Shown here in pieces: positions 9,410 to 17,838 of a stretch of 39,223 nucleotides of DNA. The notes below the pieces were generated by a model, which was not told where the DNA came from, did no database searches, and was given only the letters and a program-made list of their open reading frames with translations. The stretch lies in the IMG/VR virus record IMGVR_UViG_3300025009_000243, positions 1-39,223 of that record; one strand, written 5' to 3'. How positions within the stretch are numbered: the first letter of the stretch is position 1; every line of letters starts with the position of its first letter. The DNA is from a virus. The translations under genes and the position numbers were made by a program.

Positions 9410-10711
9410 TTATACAAAAATATTCAAAGCATCTAAAATTCCTAATTCTCCATCAATAATAAAAACTTGTGTCCTCTGATCATTTTGAACATAACCTTTA
9501 CTGGCACTCCATCTTGAAAAGCCAGAAATAGTAGGCCAGCGAATAATCTCTAAAGAACCTTGATTGTCATACTGCATGGCTCGATGCAAATGCGCTAAAA
9601 ACCAATAATATTTATTACAAAAACTCCAATTTTCTTTTGATTCCGTTGTCATTAAAGAAAGAGCATTTTTAATTACTATGTCATGAGAAAAACCAAGTAG
9701 CACTTTATTGAAACGATAATATTTTCTAGGTAACTGAGATATGTCTACCGTTACATCCTTATTATCTTTAAAATAATATTGAATGGCTTTCATAACGCCA
9801 TACATTGATTGATGATCATGATTAGAAACTACATTAATGATTTTTACTTTAGATATTTCCAATAAACTTAAAGTTCCAGAAATAATTAATTCGATTGCTT
9901 TATCAAACATTTCAAACCAAAATGAATCATTGTCTTGTGCTGTTCCAGCCGTAGTTGTACCGGATAAATTGTCGAAATTCAAAAAGTCGTTTCCGACAAC
10001 AAAAACTATCTCTTGAAATCTTTGATTAGCAACTCGCTCTTTTATTTGAGCAATTGCATCATTAAATGAAAGTTCAGCAATTTCAATGTTATATTCATTA
10101 CCTGTAGAAGCTTGAGTTGCCTTTAATCCTAGATGGAAATCCGCAATTGGAACAACTAAAACCTTATTGTTTGGAGAATAAAAGTTTGGTTTTATCTTAA
10201 TTGGAGATAAATTTTTTATCTTTAAACTTTCAAAAAGCCTATCTACTAATTCGGTAGACCATTCGAGTTGTTTTTTAGGAGCAACAGTAATCTTAGATTG
10301 ATAAAGAATTGTCCGATCTACTCCACCTTTCTGTAAGCCATGCCAAAGGTTGTTACGCGCATAAACAAGATTCCATTTATTAGAATCAAATCCATGTGCC
10401 TTCAATAAAAATTCAGGAGTTTTTTCTTGTGCATTACAAATTTCTATAAGTTTATCCGATGTAATACTACCATCCTTATGATATTCTATAGATTCTCCAT
10501 ATTGATGGTGTGCATATGCACCTTCTTCTTCTAGTTCTTCTTTCCGATCTTCATCGTAAATTTCTTGAATTTTTCTCTTAATTTTTTCTCTACGAAAAGC
10601 AGAACGAATTGCATCTTTTGAAGAATATCCAAATTTCTTAGATAATATTTCCCAAGATTCATCTTTGTTTTTATTTAGACAATATTCAAAAATACGCTGT
10701 TTCAATTTCAC
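9410..10711 (-). CDS. Calcineurin-like metallophosphoesterase with N-terminal helix-turn-helix
   Basis: 433 residues. Residues 1-50 look like a winged or homeodomain-type helix-turn-helix (SWEILSKKFGYSSKDAIRSA). From residue 185 the protein carries the metallophosphoesterase motifs in order: PIADFHLG (Asp191, His193), VVGNDFLNFDN (Gly240-Asn-Asp242), VSNHDHQ (Asn297-His-Asp299), FSHD (His343) and LAHLHR (His374, His376). These bind two metals and cleave phosphodiesters. Phage members next to terminase genes resemble DNA-repair exonucleases. The DNA-binding N-terminus supports a DNA substrate, which is inference. It is the first gene of the head operon after the GC-rich island. Confidence 0.85.
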   Translation of the reverse strand: MKLKQRIFEYCLNKNKDESWEILSKKFGYSSKDAIRSAFRREKIKRKIQEIYDEDRKEELEEEGAYAHHQYGESIEYHKDGSITSDKLIEICNAQEKTPEFLLKAHGFDSNKWNLVYARNNLWHGLQKGGVDRTILYQSKITVAPKKQLEWSTELVDRLFESLKIKNLSPIKIKPNFYSPNNKVLVVPIADFHLGLKATQASTGNEYNIEIAELSFNDAIAQIKERVANQRFQEIVFVVGNDFLNFDNLSGTTTAGTAQDNDSFWFEMFDKAIELIISGTLSLLEISKVKIINVVSNHDHQSMYGVMKAIQYYFKDNKDVTVDISQLPRKYYRFNKVLLGFSHDIVIKNALSLMTTESKENWSFCNKYYWFLAHLHRAMQYDNQGSLEIIRWPTISGFSRWSASKGYVQNDQRTQVFIIDGELGILDALNIFV

Positions 10712-10743
10712 CTCTTATCTAATTATTTTTTATAAATATGCAC

Positions 10744-10898
10744 AGAGAATCCCGCTCATTCTCTGGCACTCTCACAAGCTAATCGCGGGGCTTGCTATTT
10801 GCGCGTATACACGCAAATAAAATGAGATTTTTATTCATTGTATTTAATATTGATATTAATATTAAATAAGGTTTCAGTATCGATAATGCTCCTTATCG
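10744..10898. other. Hairpin-rich junction at the left edge of the GC-rich island
   Basis: Between the metallophosphoesterase start and the island there are three inverted repeats: AGAGAAT/ATTCTCT (10744-10764), ATTTGCG/CGCAAAT (10797-10818) and CGATAA/TTATCG (10881-10898). An AT-only palindromic stretch lies at about 10840-10866. The last hairpin follows the stop of the island's last gene and could help end its transcript, although no U-run follows. No recombinase or terminal repeat pair was found. Confidence 0.4.
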
Positions 10899-10901
10899 GA
10901 C

Positions 10902-11531
10902 CTATTCCACCATCGCCGCCCATACTGCGCTCATATCCACGCCCAGCGCGGTCGCAATACCGGCAATCTGCGCGCCTTCATCGGTTGCAGCGCGCAGGGC
11001 GGTAGTGTTGGTTTTTCCGATGCTCTCCAGGTACGCTGCAATCCGGTCGCGTCTCGCAATGGCCTGGGCCGCGGTCTGCCCAATGGCGGTTCGCACCGCG
11101 GACGGGTAAAACGATGTGCCGAACACGCTGACTACCGCCAGCAGGCCCAGGGTGGATGCAGGTGACATTGCATATAACTCGTTGTGGATTGCCAGCAGGT
11201 TAGCCTGGGCCGCGTCCACCTGATAAATGCTGTATGCGCCAACGTCGGCAAGTTTGTAAGCCGGGCCGTCTACGACGGTTTGCAGGCTCACGATTTGCGG
11301 CGCAACCAGGAGCGCCTTGATTGCGCTTGCGCGGGTGTCTACAATACCGAGCGCGGCGAGAGCTTCGGCGGGTGTCAGGCTGAGATTGGTCATCAGGTTA
11401 TCGACGTGGCGCGAGTCCATGAGTGACATAGCTTCGGTCGTGCGCAGCAGGCCGAGCGCCACGAAACCGGGGGTATCGGCTTCGATTGTGCCGACTAAGT
11501 TGTCGTTGTGAATCAGGTAATAGGTTGTCAT
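10902..11531 (-). CDS. Island protein, unknown function
   Basis: 209 residues, not recognised. The N-terminus is short and polar (TTYYLIHNDNLVGTIEADTPG). The remainder is Ala/Leu-rich and predicted helical, with no clear signal peptide or Zn motif. Codon use is strongly GC-rich, unlike the phage genes around it. It starts nine bases after the stop of the LRR protein, with AGGAGCAG just upstream, so the pair is co-translated. The context (phage structural module, partner with PKD and LRR domains) suggests a tail or appendage component or its chaperone, which is inference. Confidence 0.75.
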   Translation of the reverse strand: MTTYYLIHNDNLVGTIEADTPGFVALGLLRTTEAMSLMDSRHVDNLMTNLSLTPAEALAALGIVDTRASAIKALLVAPQIVSLQTVVDGPAYKLADVGAYSIYQVDAAQANLLAIHNELYAMSPASTLGLLAVVSVFGTSFYPSAVRTAIGQTAAQAIARRDRIAAYLESIGKTNTTALRAATDEGAQIAGIATALGVDMSAVWAAMVE

Positions 11532-11540
11532 CGCTGCTCC

Positions 11541-12476
11541 TTATGAGGTCGTCACCGTCGCCCAATGTTTTGTGGATACGCCCGCGCTATCGTTCACCAA
11601 CTCGTAGGCATACTCTTTGCCCGTGGTGGGCGGGTTGGCCGCCTGGTATGTACCCGAAGGCGCGGCATTGGAACCGCCCGCTACGTCTATCGTGCCGTTC
11701 GTGCCGGTGCGGGTAGGGAAGGCGGCGTAAAGTTGTGCCAGTACACTGTCCACCTGGGCCTGCGATAAAGTGTTCTCGTATTGAACTGTTGTTAGTTTCA
11801 GTAGATTCCCTATCCCGGTCTGGAAAGCAACGTTAGAACTGCCAATAATAATTAACCCGGTCAGGTTGGTGAGACTTCCAATTTCGGTCGCCCCGATAGT
11901 AACTTTGGTAGCGGTATAAACTACTAGTGTTGCCAAATTGAGCAAACCGCCAATCTCGCCTGCCCCAACCGTAACGTTGGCAACCGATCTCAGATAAAGA
12001 TATGTCAGCGAACTTAAGCCGCCAATTTCTCCTGCCCCGGCTGTGATGTTTGCGCTGTTGTACAGATATAGATACGTCAGAGATGTAAGCCCGCCAATCT
12101 CGCCCGCCCCAACCATAATATTTGCTACGAAATCCAGGTGCAAAGCCTGTAGAGACTTAAGTGCTCCGATCTGGCCTGCCACGCAGCTCAATTTTGTGTC
12201 CCGCACGTCAAAGTAGGTTATCAATAGAGGGTTGCTGATCTTAACCGCCCACGTTCCTGCTCCTGCGTATGCGTGGGTAGTCGTGCCAATATTGCCCGCG
12301 GCAATTGTGCTATCCGCGCTCCCATCACCCCAGGACACGGTACACGTCCCCCCGGTCGGGGTGATGCGCTGTAATGTCAGAGTTGCCGCCCCGGTGGTGG
12401 TCGCGGTCAGATTGAAGGTAGCGGCAGTCCCGCGCCGCCCAATCATCAAAGCGCGCATTCGCGGCAAGCTCAACAT
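11541..12476 (-). CDS. PKD-like plus leucine-rich-repeat appendage protein
   Basis: About 311 residues from the chosen ATG; a GTG at 12488 is an alternative. After a basic N-terminus there is a beta domain with the PKD/polycystic signature SWGDGSAD and HAYAGAGTWAVKI. About five leucine-rich repeats of 24 residues follow, with a GEIGGLxxLxxLxL core. The end is a Gly/Ser/Thr-rich segment (GGSNAAPSGTYQAANPPTTG). Both domain types bind surface ligands, so a receptor-binding or tail-decorating role is likely (inference). The LRR units are close to each other in DNA as well as protein, suggesting recent expansion. Codon use is GC-rich and foreign to this genome. Confidence 0.75.
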   Translation of the reverse strand: MLSLPRMRALMIGRRGTAATFNLTATTTGAATLTLQRITPTGGTCTVSWGDGSADSTIAAGNIGTTTHAYAGAGTWAVKISNPLLITYFDVRDTKLSCVAGQIGALKSLQALHLDFVANIMVGAGEIGGLTSLTYLYLYNSANITAGAGEIGGLSSLTYLYLRSVANVTVGAGEIGGLLNLATLVVYTATKVTIGATEIGSLTNLTGLIIIGSSNVAFQTGIGNLLKLTTVQYENTLSQAQVDSVLAQLYAAFPTRTGTNGTIDVAGGSNAAPSGTYQAANPPTTGKEYAYELVNDSAGVSTKHWATVTTS

Positions 12477-12533
12477 GACACACCCCACATCCGATAATAC
12501 AAATTATCACTACCGTACATTATTCTACCAACC

Positions 12534-13010
12534 TTATTTAACTTGTTTAAAATGCTGTAAATGTACCACACTGGAGCCTCCAATTACCGCCAAAGATGTA
12601 TAATTACTCAAAATTGGAATAATATCCATAAAATCTTGTTTTACATATCCCGAACTAGAGCCAGACGCACTACCATTCGTAGGATTGATTTCATAATAAA
12701 TATCCCCTACTCTAGCAAAAATCTTAGTTGCAACCGTTCCAGTAGGTAAAGATACATTTACACTAGTTCCATTTAAAACAATCATTGAACCGCTAATAAA
12801 ATTATACGCTTTTTCAATTACAGATAAAGCAATTTTCTCTACGGTTTTAGCAGCGGTAACTCGATAATATTCATTTGTATCAAGATCAATACCTACCGCA
12901 CCAATATAGCCAACAGGAGTTGTAGTATCATTAATTACTGAACCACTCGTTAAATCGCTTGTTCGAAAAGTATAAGTTGGGGGATTCCCCGGTACAAAAG
13001 TAACCGCCAT
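12534..13010 (-). CDS. Beta-rich structural protein, unknown
   Basis: 158 residues, AT-rich codons like the main genome. Predicted beta throughout, with a Gly/Ser-rich linker (NPTNGSASGSSSGYV at about residues 110-125) before a C-terminal segment ending HLQHFKQVK. Not recognised. Composition and position beside other head genes suggest a virion protein. The ATG has AAAGGAGAATTTTATT upstream. It would have been adjacent to the metallophosphoesterase before the GC-rich island arrived. Confidence 0.65.
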   Translation of the reverse strand: MAVTFVPGNPPTYTFRTSDLTSGSVINDTTTPVGYIGAVGIDLDTNEYYRVTAAKTVEKIALSVIEKAYNFISGSMIVLNGTSVNVSLPTGTVATKIFARVGDIYYEINPTNGSASGSSSGYVKQDFMDIIPILSNYTSLAVIGGSSVVHLQHFKQVK

Positions 13011-13080
13011 AATAAAATTCTCCTTTCATCATCCTCATCATAGGAGGAAATAAAAAATAATAAAAATTAATAAAATAAAT

Positions 13081-13108
13081 AAAATATCGGTCTATTTACC
13101 GATATTTT
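13081..13108 (-). terminator. Rho-independent-type terminator after the HU-like gene
   Basis: A perfect 11-bp stem (13081-13091 with 13098-13108, 6-nt loop) overlaps the stop codon of the HU-like gene. T-rich sequence follows it on the minus strand. A T-run on the other side means it could also work on the plus strand. It separates the polymerase/HU operon from the structural genes. Confidence 0.7.
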
Positions 13109-13595
13109 TTTCTGATTCAAATTTCTCTTTAAATTTTTCAAACTCTTCTTCGTTTTTAATTGATTTCTCTTTTAAAGACGGTAAATAGTATTCTTTACTT
13201 TCTTCCATATCTCGATGTTTTTTAACCAAGTATCTAAAATATCGGCTAAACTTAAAATGCATTTTATCCAATGGTATTAAAAGATCATATTTATATCCTA
13301 TACCATCATAGTGCAATCCACCTTTTTGAGGTTCCATATAGCAAGAAAGAAATCCAACTATAACTAACCTTTTTCCAGAAATTATAATTCTAGCAAAAAC
13401 TTTTATAAACGCTCTTAAAAAAGTAAGACAATCTTTTTGAGTAAATCCTGTTTCGTCTGATAGTAATTTTATAAATGATTCAGTATTAACATCATTTTCA
13501 GTTCTATAATTACCGTTAGTATATTTAGGTTTTGATTTAGGTTTAGGTTCTTGATTAGGTTCTTCCATATCTTTTGCCTTTTTTGTTGAAAACAC
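13092..13595 (-). CDS. HU/IHF-like DNA-binding protein
   Basis: 167 residues from a GTG at 13595; an ATG at 13568 is an alternative. Residues from about 38 to 125 follow the HU pattern: two helices (FIKLLSDETGFTQKDCLTFL), GKRLVIVGF at the beta-sheet entry, an arm containing GGLHYDGIGYKYD, and a return strand with LIPLDKMHFKFS. HU-family proteins bend and compact DNA; phage versions assist replication, transcription or packaging. N- and C-terminal Lys/Glu-rich tails extend beyond the usual 90 residues. The gene's 5' end overlaps the preceding gene by 127 bases in another frame. Confidence 0.75.
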   Translation of the reverse strand: MFSTKKAKDMEEPNQEPKPKSKPKYTNGNYRTENDVNTESFIKLLSDETGFTQKDCLTFLRAFIKVFARIIISGKRLVIVGFLSCYMEPQKGGLHYDGIGYKYDLLIPLDKMHFKFSRYFRYLVKKHRDMEESKEYYLPSLKEKSIKNEEEFEKFKEKFESEKNIGK

Positions 13596-14161
13596 ATTAT
13601 ATATACCGTATTTAAAAAACGTTTTAAATATACGGCATACCTAACTATATTGATATCTTTTACTTCTAAGTTTTCGAAGATTTTTACTTTTTGACATTCA
13701 AGACATATACATTGACTTCTATGAAATTTAATAAATTCTTTTCCACAAGTTTCACAAAATAAAGGATAAAAAGAAATAATATTAGACATATTTTTAACTA
13801 TTATTTTTGTTTCAGAATTATCATCAATATTCGTGAATGTTAATACAAAACAATCTGCTTTTATTATACTATTGATAAAACCCATTTTATAAAGAGTATG
13901 AAAAATATTTTCATTTTTCTTTTTAACTGTATGAGCAAGACGATAAATAGTATCGATACTCTCTTTGATATAATATTCTTTAGATTTATTTTTTGAATTA
14001 ATACACTTGGAATATTTACCTAGCACCAACATTGTAAACAATATTTTTTCATAACGATAATTATTTAAACTTCGAATGCTTTCCAATTCTCGCTCAGTAA
14101 TTAAAATATTTTTGGAAACCTGCGAAAGATATGTTTTTGATTCAACAATAGTTTTTTTCAT
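13469..14161 (-). CDS. Zn-ribbon phage protein, paralogue of the 14287-15048 gene
   Basis: 230 residues, helical, with a C-terminal Zn ribbon (CETCGK and CLECQK). It shares with the neighbouring 253-residue protein the motifs NYRYEKILF (NYKYEKILF there), a YKMGFI-type segment, and NMSNIISFYPLFCETCGK (NMNKIISFYPSYCKICGK there). The two are therefore duplicates. I recall similar helical proteins of unknown function in phages of Gram-positive bacteria. Beyond the Zn ribbon it runs about 60 residues further than its paralogue, and this tail overlaps the HU-like gene; the tail may be a frameshift product. Nucleic-acid binding is a reasonable inference. Confidence 0.6.
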   Translation of the reverse strand: MKKTIVESKTYLSQVSKNILITERELESIRSLNNYRYEKILFTMLVLGKYSKCINSKNKSKEYYIKESIDTIYRLAHTVKKKNENIFHTLYKMGFINSIIKADCFVLTFTNIDDNSETKIIVKNMSNIISFYPLFCETCGKEFIKFHRSQCICLECQKVKIFENLEVKDINIVRYAVYLKRFLNTVYIMCFQQKRQKIWKNLIKNLNLNQNLNILTVIIELKMMLILNHL

Positions 14162-14286
14162 ATTTTTTTACATTTTTTATAGAACATATATTATGTATAA
14201 AACATTTCTATTCGTTTTTCCATTTTTTAACTTCTTATTCATATACCAAGAAACTTGCCAGAGTGCGTAAATCTATACGCAATTAT

Positions 14287-15048
14287 TTAATTTCCTCTTG
14301 CTCGATTTCTTTCCTTTTCCATTCTTACTTCTTTACTGCATTCTTTACACATTTTATATCTGGAACTAATTTTTACTTTTCCACATATTTTACAATAGGA
14401 CGGATAAAAAGAAATAATTTTATTCATATCTGTCACTAAAACTTCCGTATCAGTACTAACGTCATCAACAAATAAAAGTTCAAATGCGCTTCGACAATTC
14501 TTATAATTTGGGGTAAATGCTCGAATGTAATTCTTTCGATAAAAAAAATTTAATAATTCTTTTTGATCTTTTTTATTCATATATACTTTTGATAATTTTA
14601 ATATTGTAGAAAATGTTAAAAATAAACGATGTTCTTTGTTATCTATTTTATCCTTATTTTGTCGTAAATAAGATTGCTTATAGTGTTTAGCACAGCATAA
14701 AAAAACAAATAGTATTTTTTCGTATTTATAATTGTCAATTTCTTTAATTTTATTGATTTCTTGCTTAGTAATAGATATATCAACTGGTAATAATAAATCA
14801 AATTTTTTGCTTTTACGCATAACTCTGTTTATTTTTTCTCGATACATAAATATATCAAAACCAGAATTATATTTTTCACAAAATTCAATTAATTTATTTT
14901 GAATTTCTTTGGGCTTTAAATTTAGATATTTGTAATATTTTGCTAAAATAATTAAGTCTTTTGTAGACATAAATTTTACAAAACCCAATTCCAATAAATC
15001 TTCAGCATATTTCAATTCATTAAAAATAGGAATCATAATTATCCTCAA
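14287..15048 (-). CDS. Zn-ribbon phage protein, paralogue of the 13469-14161 gene
   Basis: 253 residues, basic and helical, ending in a Zn ribbon (CKICGK and CKECSK) and an Arg/Glu-rich tail. The first 100 residues have no counterpart in the paralogue; the rest aligns along its length. The gene overlaps the polymerase stop by 29 bases (alternative ATG at 15036 still overlaps), so the two are probably translationally coupled. That coupling suggests it works with the RNA polymerase, for example as a transcription factor, but no catalytic motif supports this. Confidence 0.6.
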   Translation of the reverse strand: MRIIMIPIFNELKYAEDLLELGFVKFMSTKDLIILAKYYKYLNLKPKEIQNKLIEFCEKYNSGFDIFMYREKINRVMRKSKKFDLLLPVDISITKQEINKIKEIDNYKYEKILFVFLCCAKHYKQSYLRQNKDKIDNKEHRLFLTFSTILKLSKVYMNKKDQKELLNFFYRKNYIRAFTPNYKNCRSAFELLFVDDVSTDTEVLVTDMNKIISFYPSYCKICGKVKISSRYKMCKECSKEVRMEKERNRARGN

Positions 15049-17806
15049 TTTCTGTAATTTCTTTTTCTACTTCAATTTCAATCATCTTATATTTTTTTCC
15101 TAAATATTCGATATCTCCATCTTCTGATAAAAAAGGAATAGAGCAATTTGGTTTCCTATATTTTATTAAACATTTTATAATGCCATCACCAAATATTTGC
15201 CACGCAAATTGTTTATTATCATTTTCATGAACTATATAGCAAATATTTAATGCTAAATATGCTAATTCTTGAATATCAGAACTAATTTCAAGTGCCTCTT
15301 CGCGAATAGATTTATAGTACTGATTTAAAGTTTTAAACATATCTTCATTTCCATCTTCATTACCTCCGTTTCTTGAATTGCTTAAATTTCTTTTTCTAGA
15401 CTTATATTTTAAATATAATGCATTTAATTTTTTTAATTTTTCAACATCCGTATTGTTTTCAACATCTTTGAAAATTTCATTTGTAACAATGGCATTTTTT
15501 GCATCGTTTTTAATTTCTTTAATTTTATTTTCTAAATAAAAACATATTTTATTCGATGTACAATTAGATTCAATCACTGGACTTTGACGATAATATTTTT
15601 CAATAGCTATTAATTCATCTTCTGTACATGTTTCTGGATTTTGATTATATTGATCAAGTAGTTCAAATAAGAATTTATTAAATTGAGTAAAAGTAAACGT
15701 TTCAAACTCTAAATTATGATTAATGTATTTTTGATTTAAGTGCGAATACATATAACGCATAAAAATGGGCCGCTTATTAATTACTAAATTATTATTAAAT
15801 TGTATTTCTAATCTTTCTTTTTCAGACATTTGATCTGTAATTTTTATTTTTCTAGACCAATAATAAGGCATTTTCTTTGAATTTGTATTTTTAGCCGCGT
15901 CAATTGCTTGCCCTTGATAAAAACGACAAAGTTTTAATCTTTCAATTAATTCATTATATTCAAGAGAATCTTTTTCATAATTTTCCAGCATGGCAATCAT
16001 CGTAGTAGAATTATTAGTAATTACTCCAATTGGAGCATCAAAAGATTTATTATCTACTAAATATAATTCTTCTTCTATGATCTTTGATTTTGGAGCTTTT
16101 TCTTTTTCATAAGTAATTGGCAATCCACCAAAAACACTGGTTAATACAATGGGATTATTGGTGGTCATTATTAAGTCACCATCATAATCCGAATCTGCTT
16201 GTAACATAGTGTCTATAGAAAAAATATTATAAATTATTCCACTTTGAATATTTTGATACCAGAAATTTGTTTGATCATTTTTCTTAAAATATAATGGATT
16301 TACCTCGCTCCTCCAAGTTAAAGGAGCGCGCATGGCTACTGCTTTTTTTACATTTTTATTTAACCAATAACTTGAATAATGTTCTTTTTTATTTAATAAT
16401 CCTTTTACTGGTAAATTAAAAAGATGTTCCATTAATGCATAGGGATCAGCAATCATAGTACTATAATTACCCTCTAATAATATGTTGCCAATATAAGACT
16501 CTCGAATTTTTTTATTCAAAGAATGAGTAATATAGTTTTGAATATAGGGATCATTAATAAGATCATTGTTAAGAATAAGGGCTTTTACTACAGGATCATC
16601 AATTTTATAAAAAATATCTTTATCATTTTGATCTTGAGAAAGCTTTCCTAATAAATATAATAGCGTATAAGCAATGTCTTTTTTAATAATTTTATCGAAA
16701 TAATCAATTGTTGATTGGCATAATTTTTCAATTTTTTCATTATTTAAATTTAAATTTTGATTAAATTGATAATTCGAAAAAACATAATCTTGATCTTTTT
16801 CTGGCGCATAGCGACTGATGCCCCAATATAAATAATTAGATTTACAATTTTGTATATATTCAGATAAAGAATTATAAAATGAATGACCTTTAAACATAGA
16901 TTTAGTTAATATTAAATCCATATCTCGAATATTTACCGTATTCCCATATATATCGGTTGCCATGTGTATTCCCATTTCATCTGAAAAACGATGAAAATCC
17001 ATAACTGCAACCATTCCTTTAATAAAAGAATTTCTAACAATGAATGTAGACGGTATATAATTTAATCCAATTTCTTCACTCCATTTTTTTGCTTGTTGTA
17101 TTGAAATCAATCCCATGCCATCGAAAACATTAAAAGTAATTGGCATTTCCTTTTGTTCTATTTTTTCGTATCCGTTTTTTTCAACTACATAATCTATTTG
17201 CTCTTTTCTTGTAATTTCCAAATCTGGAATAACTGTAAAATAAGGATCGCTAACTTTTATTGTTCCCGAAAAGCTTAGAGCAAAATAAGCATTATATTTA
17301 TTTGGAGATATTTCAATTTCAGGATTTCTATTATTATCTAAAATATTTTTTAAAGGCTGAAAAATTTCTTCACTACAAAAAATGACTGTATTTCGTCTAC
17401 TATGCCCTGCCCCACACATTAGACGAACATATTTAATGCCATTTATCCAAAATGAATTTTGAATAATTTTAGAATAATGTCTTTTATTATTTACAACAAC
17501 AGAAATAAATTCTGGAATAAAAAGAATTTCATTTATTCTTTTTTCAATTTCTGATATCTTTTTAATATTCTCAGAAGATGATTTTTTATTTTTTATTTTT
17601 TTCTTTTCTTGAAAAAGATTATCCAATTCTTTTATATCGTAATCGCGATTTTGCAAATGAAATAATGATCGAATAGCTTGATTTTCTGCAATCGATACAA
17701 TCATTCCATTTTTTCGGGCTTGAGAAGTAGTTAAATCTATATTAAAGTTATTACTTATTATTTTTTTGCTTGGCAACTTAAATATATAAAAAGATTGTAT
17801 TTTCAA
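15020..17806 (-). CDS. Single-chain RNA polymerase with DxDGD motif (QDE-1/YonO-like)
   Basis: 928 residues. The catalytic signature DSDYDGD lies at residues 538-544, giving the three Mg-binding aspartates of double-psi beta-barrel RNA polymerases (Asp540, Asp542, Asp544). About 45 residues before it, R493-A-P-x-x-x-R499-S500 matches the RxPxxxRxS element that precedes the same motif in beta-prime subunits. Upstream, DGMGLIS (229-235) and IPSTFIVRNSFIKGMVAV (251-268) resemble the DGxGxIS and PSAFQIRxxxxKGxxxV elements of eukaryotic RNA-dependent RNA polymerases of the QDE-1 type. Known phage relatives (YonO, crAss-like virus polymerases) are DNA-dependent. Start is TTG with AAAAGGA about 12 bases upstream. 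It probably transcribes a class of phage genes (inference). Confidence 0.8.
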   Translation of the reverse strand: MKIQSFYIFKLPSKKIISNNFNIDLTTSQARKNGMIVSIAENQAIRSLFHLQNRDYDIKELDNLFQEKKKIKNKKSSSENIKKISEIEKRINEILFIPEFISVVVNNKRHYSKIIQNSFWINGIKYVRLMCGAGHSRRNTVIFCSEEIFQPLKNILDNNRNPEIEISPNKYNAYFALSFSGTIKVSDPYFTVIPDLEITRKEQIDYVVEKNGYEKIEQKEMPITFNVFDGMGLISIQQAKKWSEEIGLNYIPSTFIVRNSFIKGMVAVMDFHRFSDEMGIHMATDIYGNTVNIRDMDLILTKSMFKGHSFYNSLSEYIQNCKSNYLYWGISRYAPEKDQDYVFSNYQFNQNLNLNNEKIEKLCQSTIDYFDKIIKKDIAYTLLYLLGKLSQDQNDKDIFYKIDDPVVKALILNNDLINDPYIQNYITHSLNKKIRESYIGNILLEGNYSTMIADPYALMEHLFNLPVKGLLNKKEHYSSYWLNKNVKKAVAMRAPLTWRSEVNPLYFKKNDQTNFWYQNIQSGIIYNIFSIDTMLQADSDYDGDLIMTTNNPIVLTSVFGGLPITYEKEKAPKSKIIEEELYLVDNKSFDAPIGVITNNSTTMIAMLENYEKDSLEYNELIERLKLCRFYQGQAIDAAKNTNSKKMPYYWSRKIKITDQMSEKERLEIQFNNNLVINKRPIFMRYMYSHLNQKYINHNLEFETFTFTQFNKFLFELLDQYNQNPETCTEDELIAIEKYYRQSPVIESNCTSNKICFYLENKIKEIKNDAKNAIVTNEIFKDVENNTDVEKLKKLNALYLKYKSRKRNLSNSRNGGNEDGNEDMFKTLNQYYKSIREEALEISSDIQELAYLALNICYIVHENDNKQFAWQIFGDGIIKCLIKYRKPNCSIPFLSEDGDIEYLGKKYKMIEIEVEKEITEIEDNYDSYF

Positions 17807-17838
17807 TGTTTATCGTTTTCCTTTTATATGAAAATTAA

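Larger units (their letters stand above)
10890..12490. other. GC-rich two-gene island
   Basis: About 1.6 kb with a base composition clearly unlike its surroundings (rich in GCC, GCG, CGC and GGC codons) inside a genome whose other genes favour A/T third positions. It holds the genes at 10902-11531 and 11541-12476, both on the local coding strand, between the metallophosphoesterase gene and an AT-rich structural gene. This is best read as a recent transfer of appendage genes. No transposase, integrase or direct repeat flanks it by eye. Confidence 0.75.

Noticed and set aside
10890-12490. Insertion sequence or transposon
   Set aside because: Neither island gene resembles a transposase, and I found no terminal inverted repeats or target duplication.
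11184-12603. Plus-strand frames across the GC-rich island
   Set aside because: High GC content leaves long antisense frames. The minus-strand frames have domains and ribosome sites and match the operon direction.
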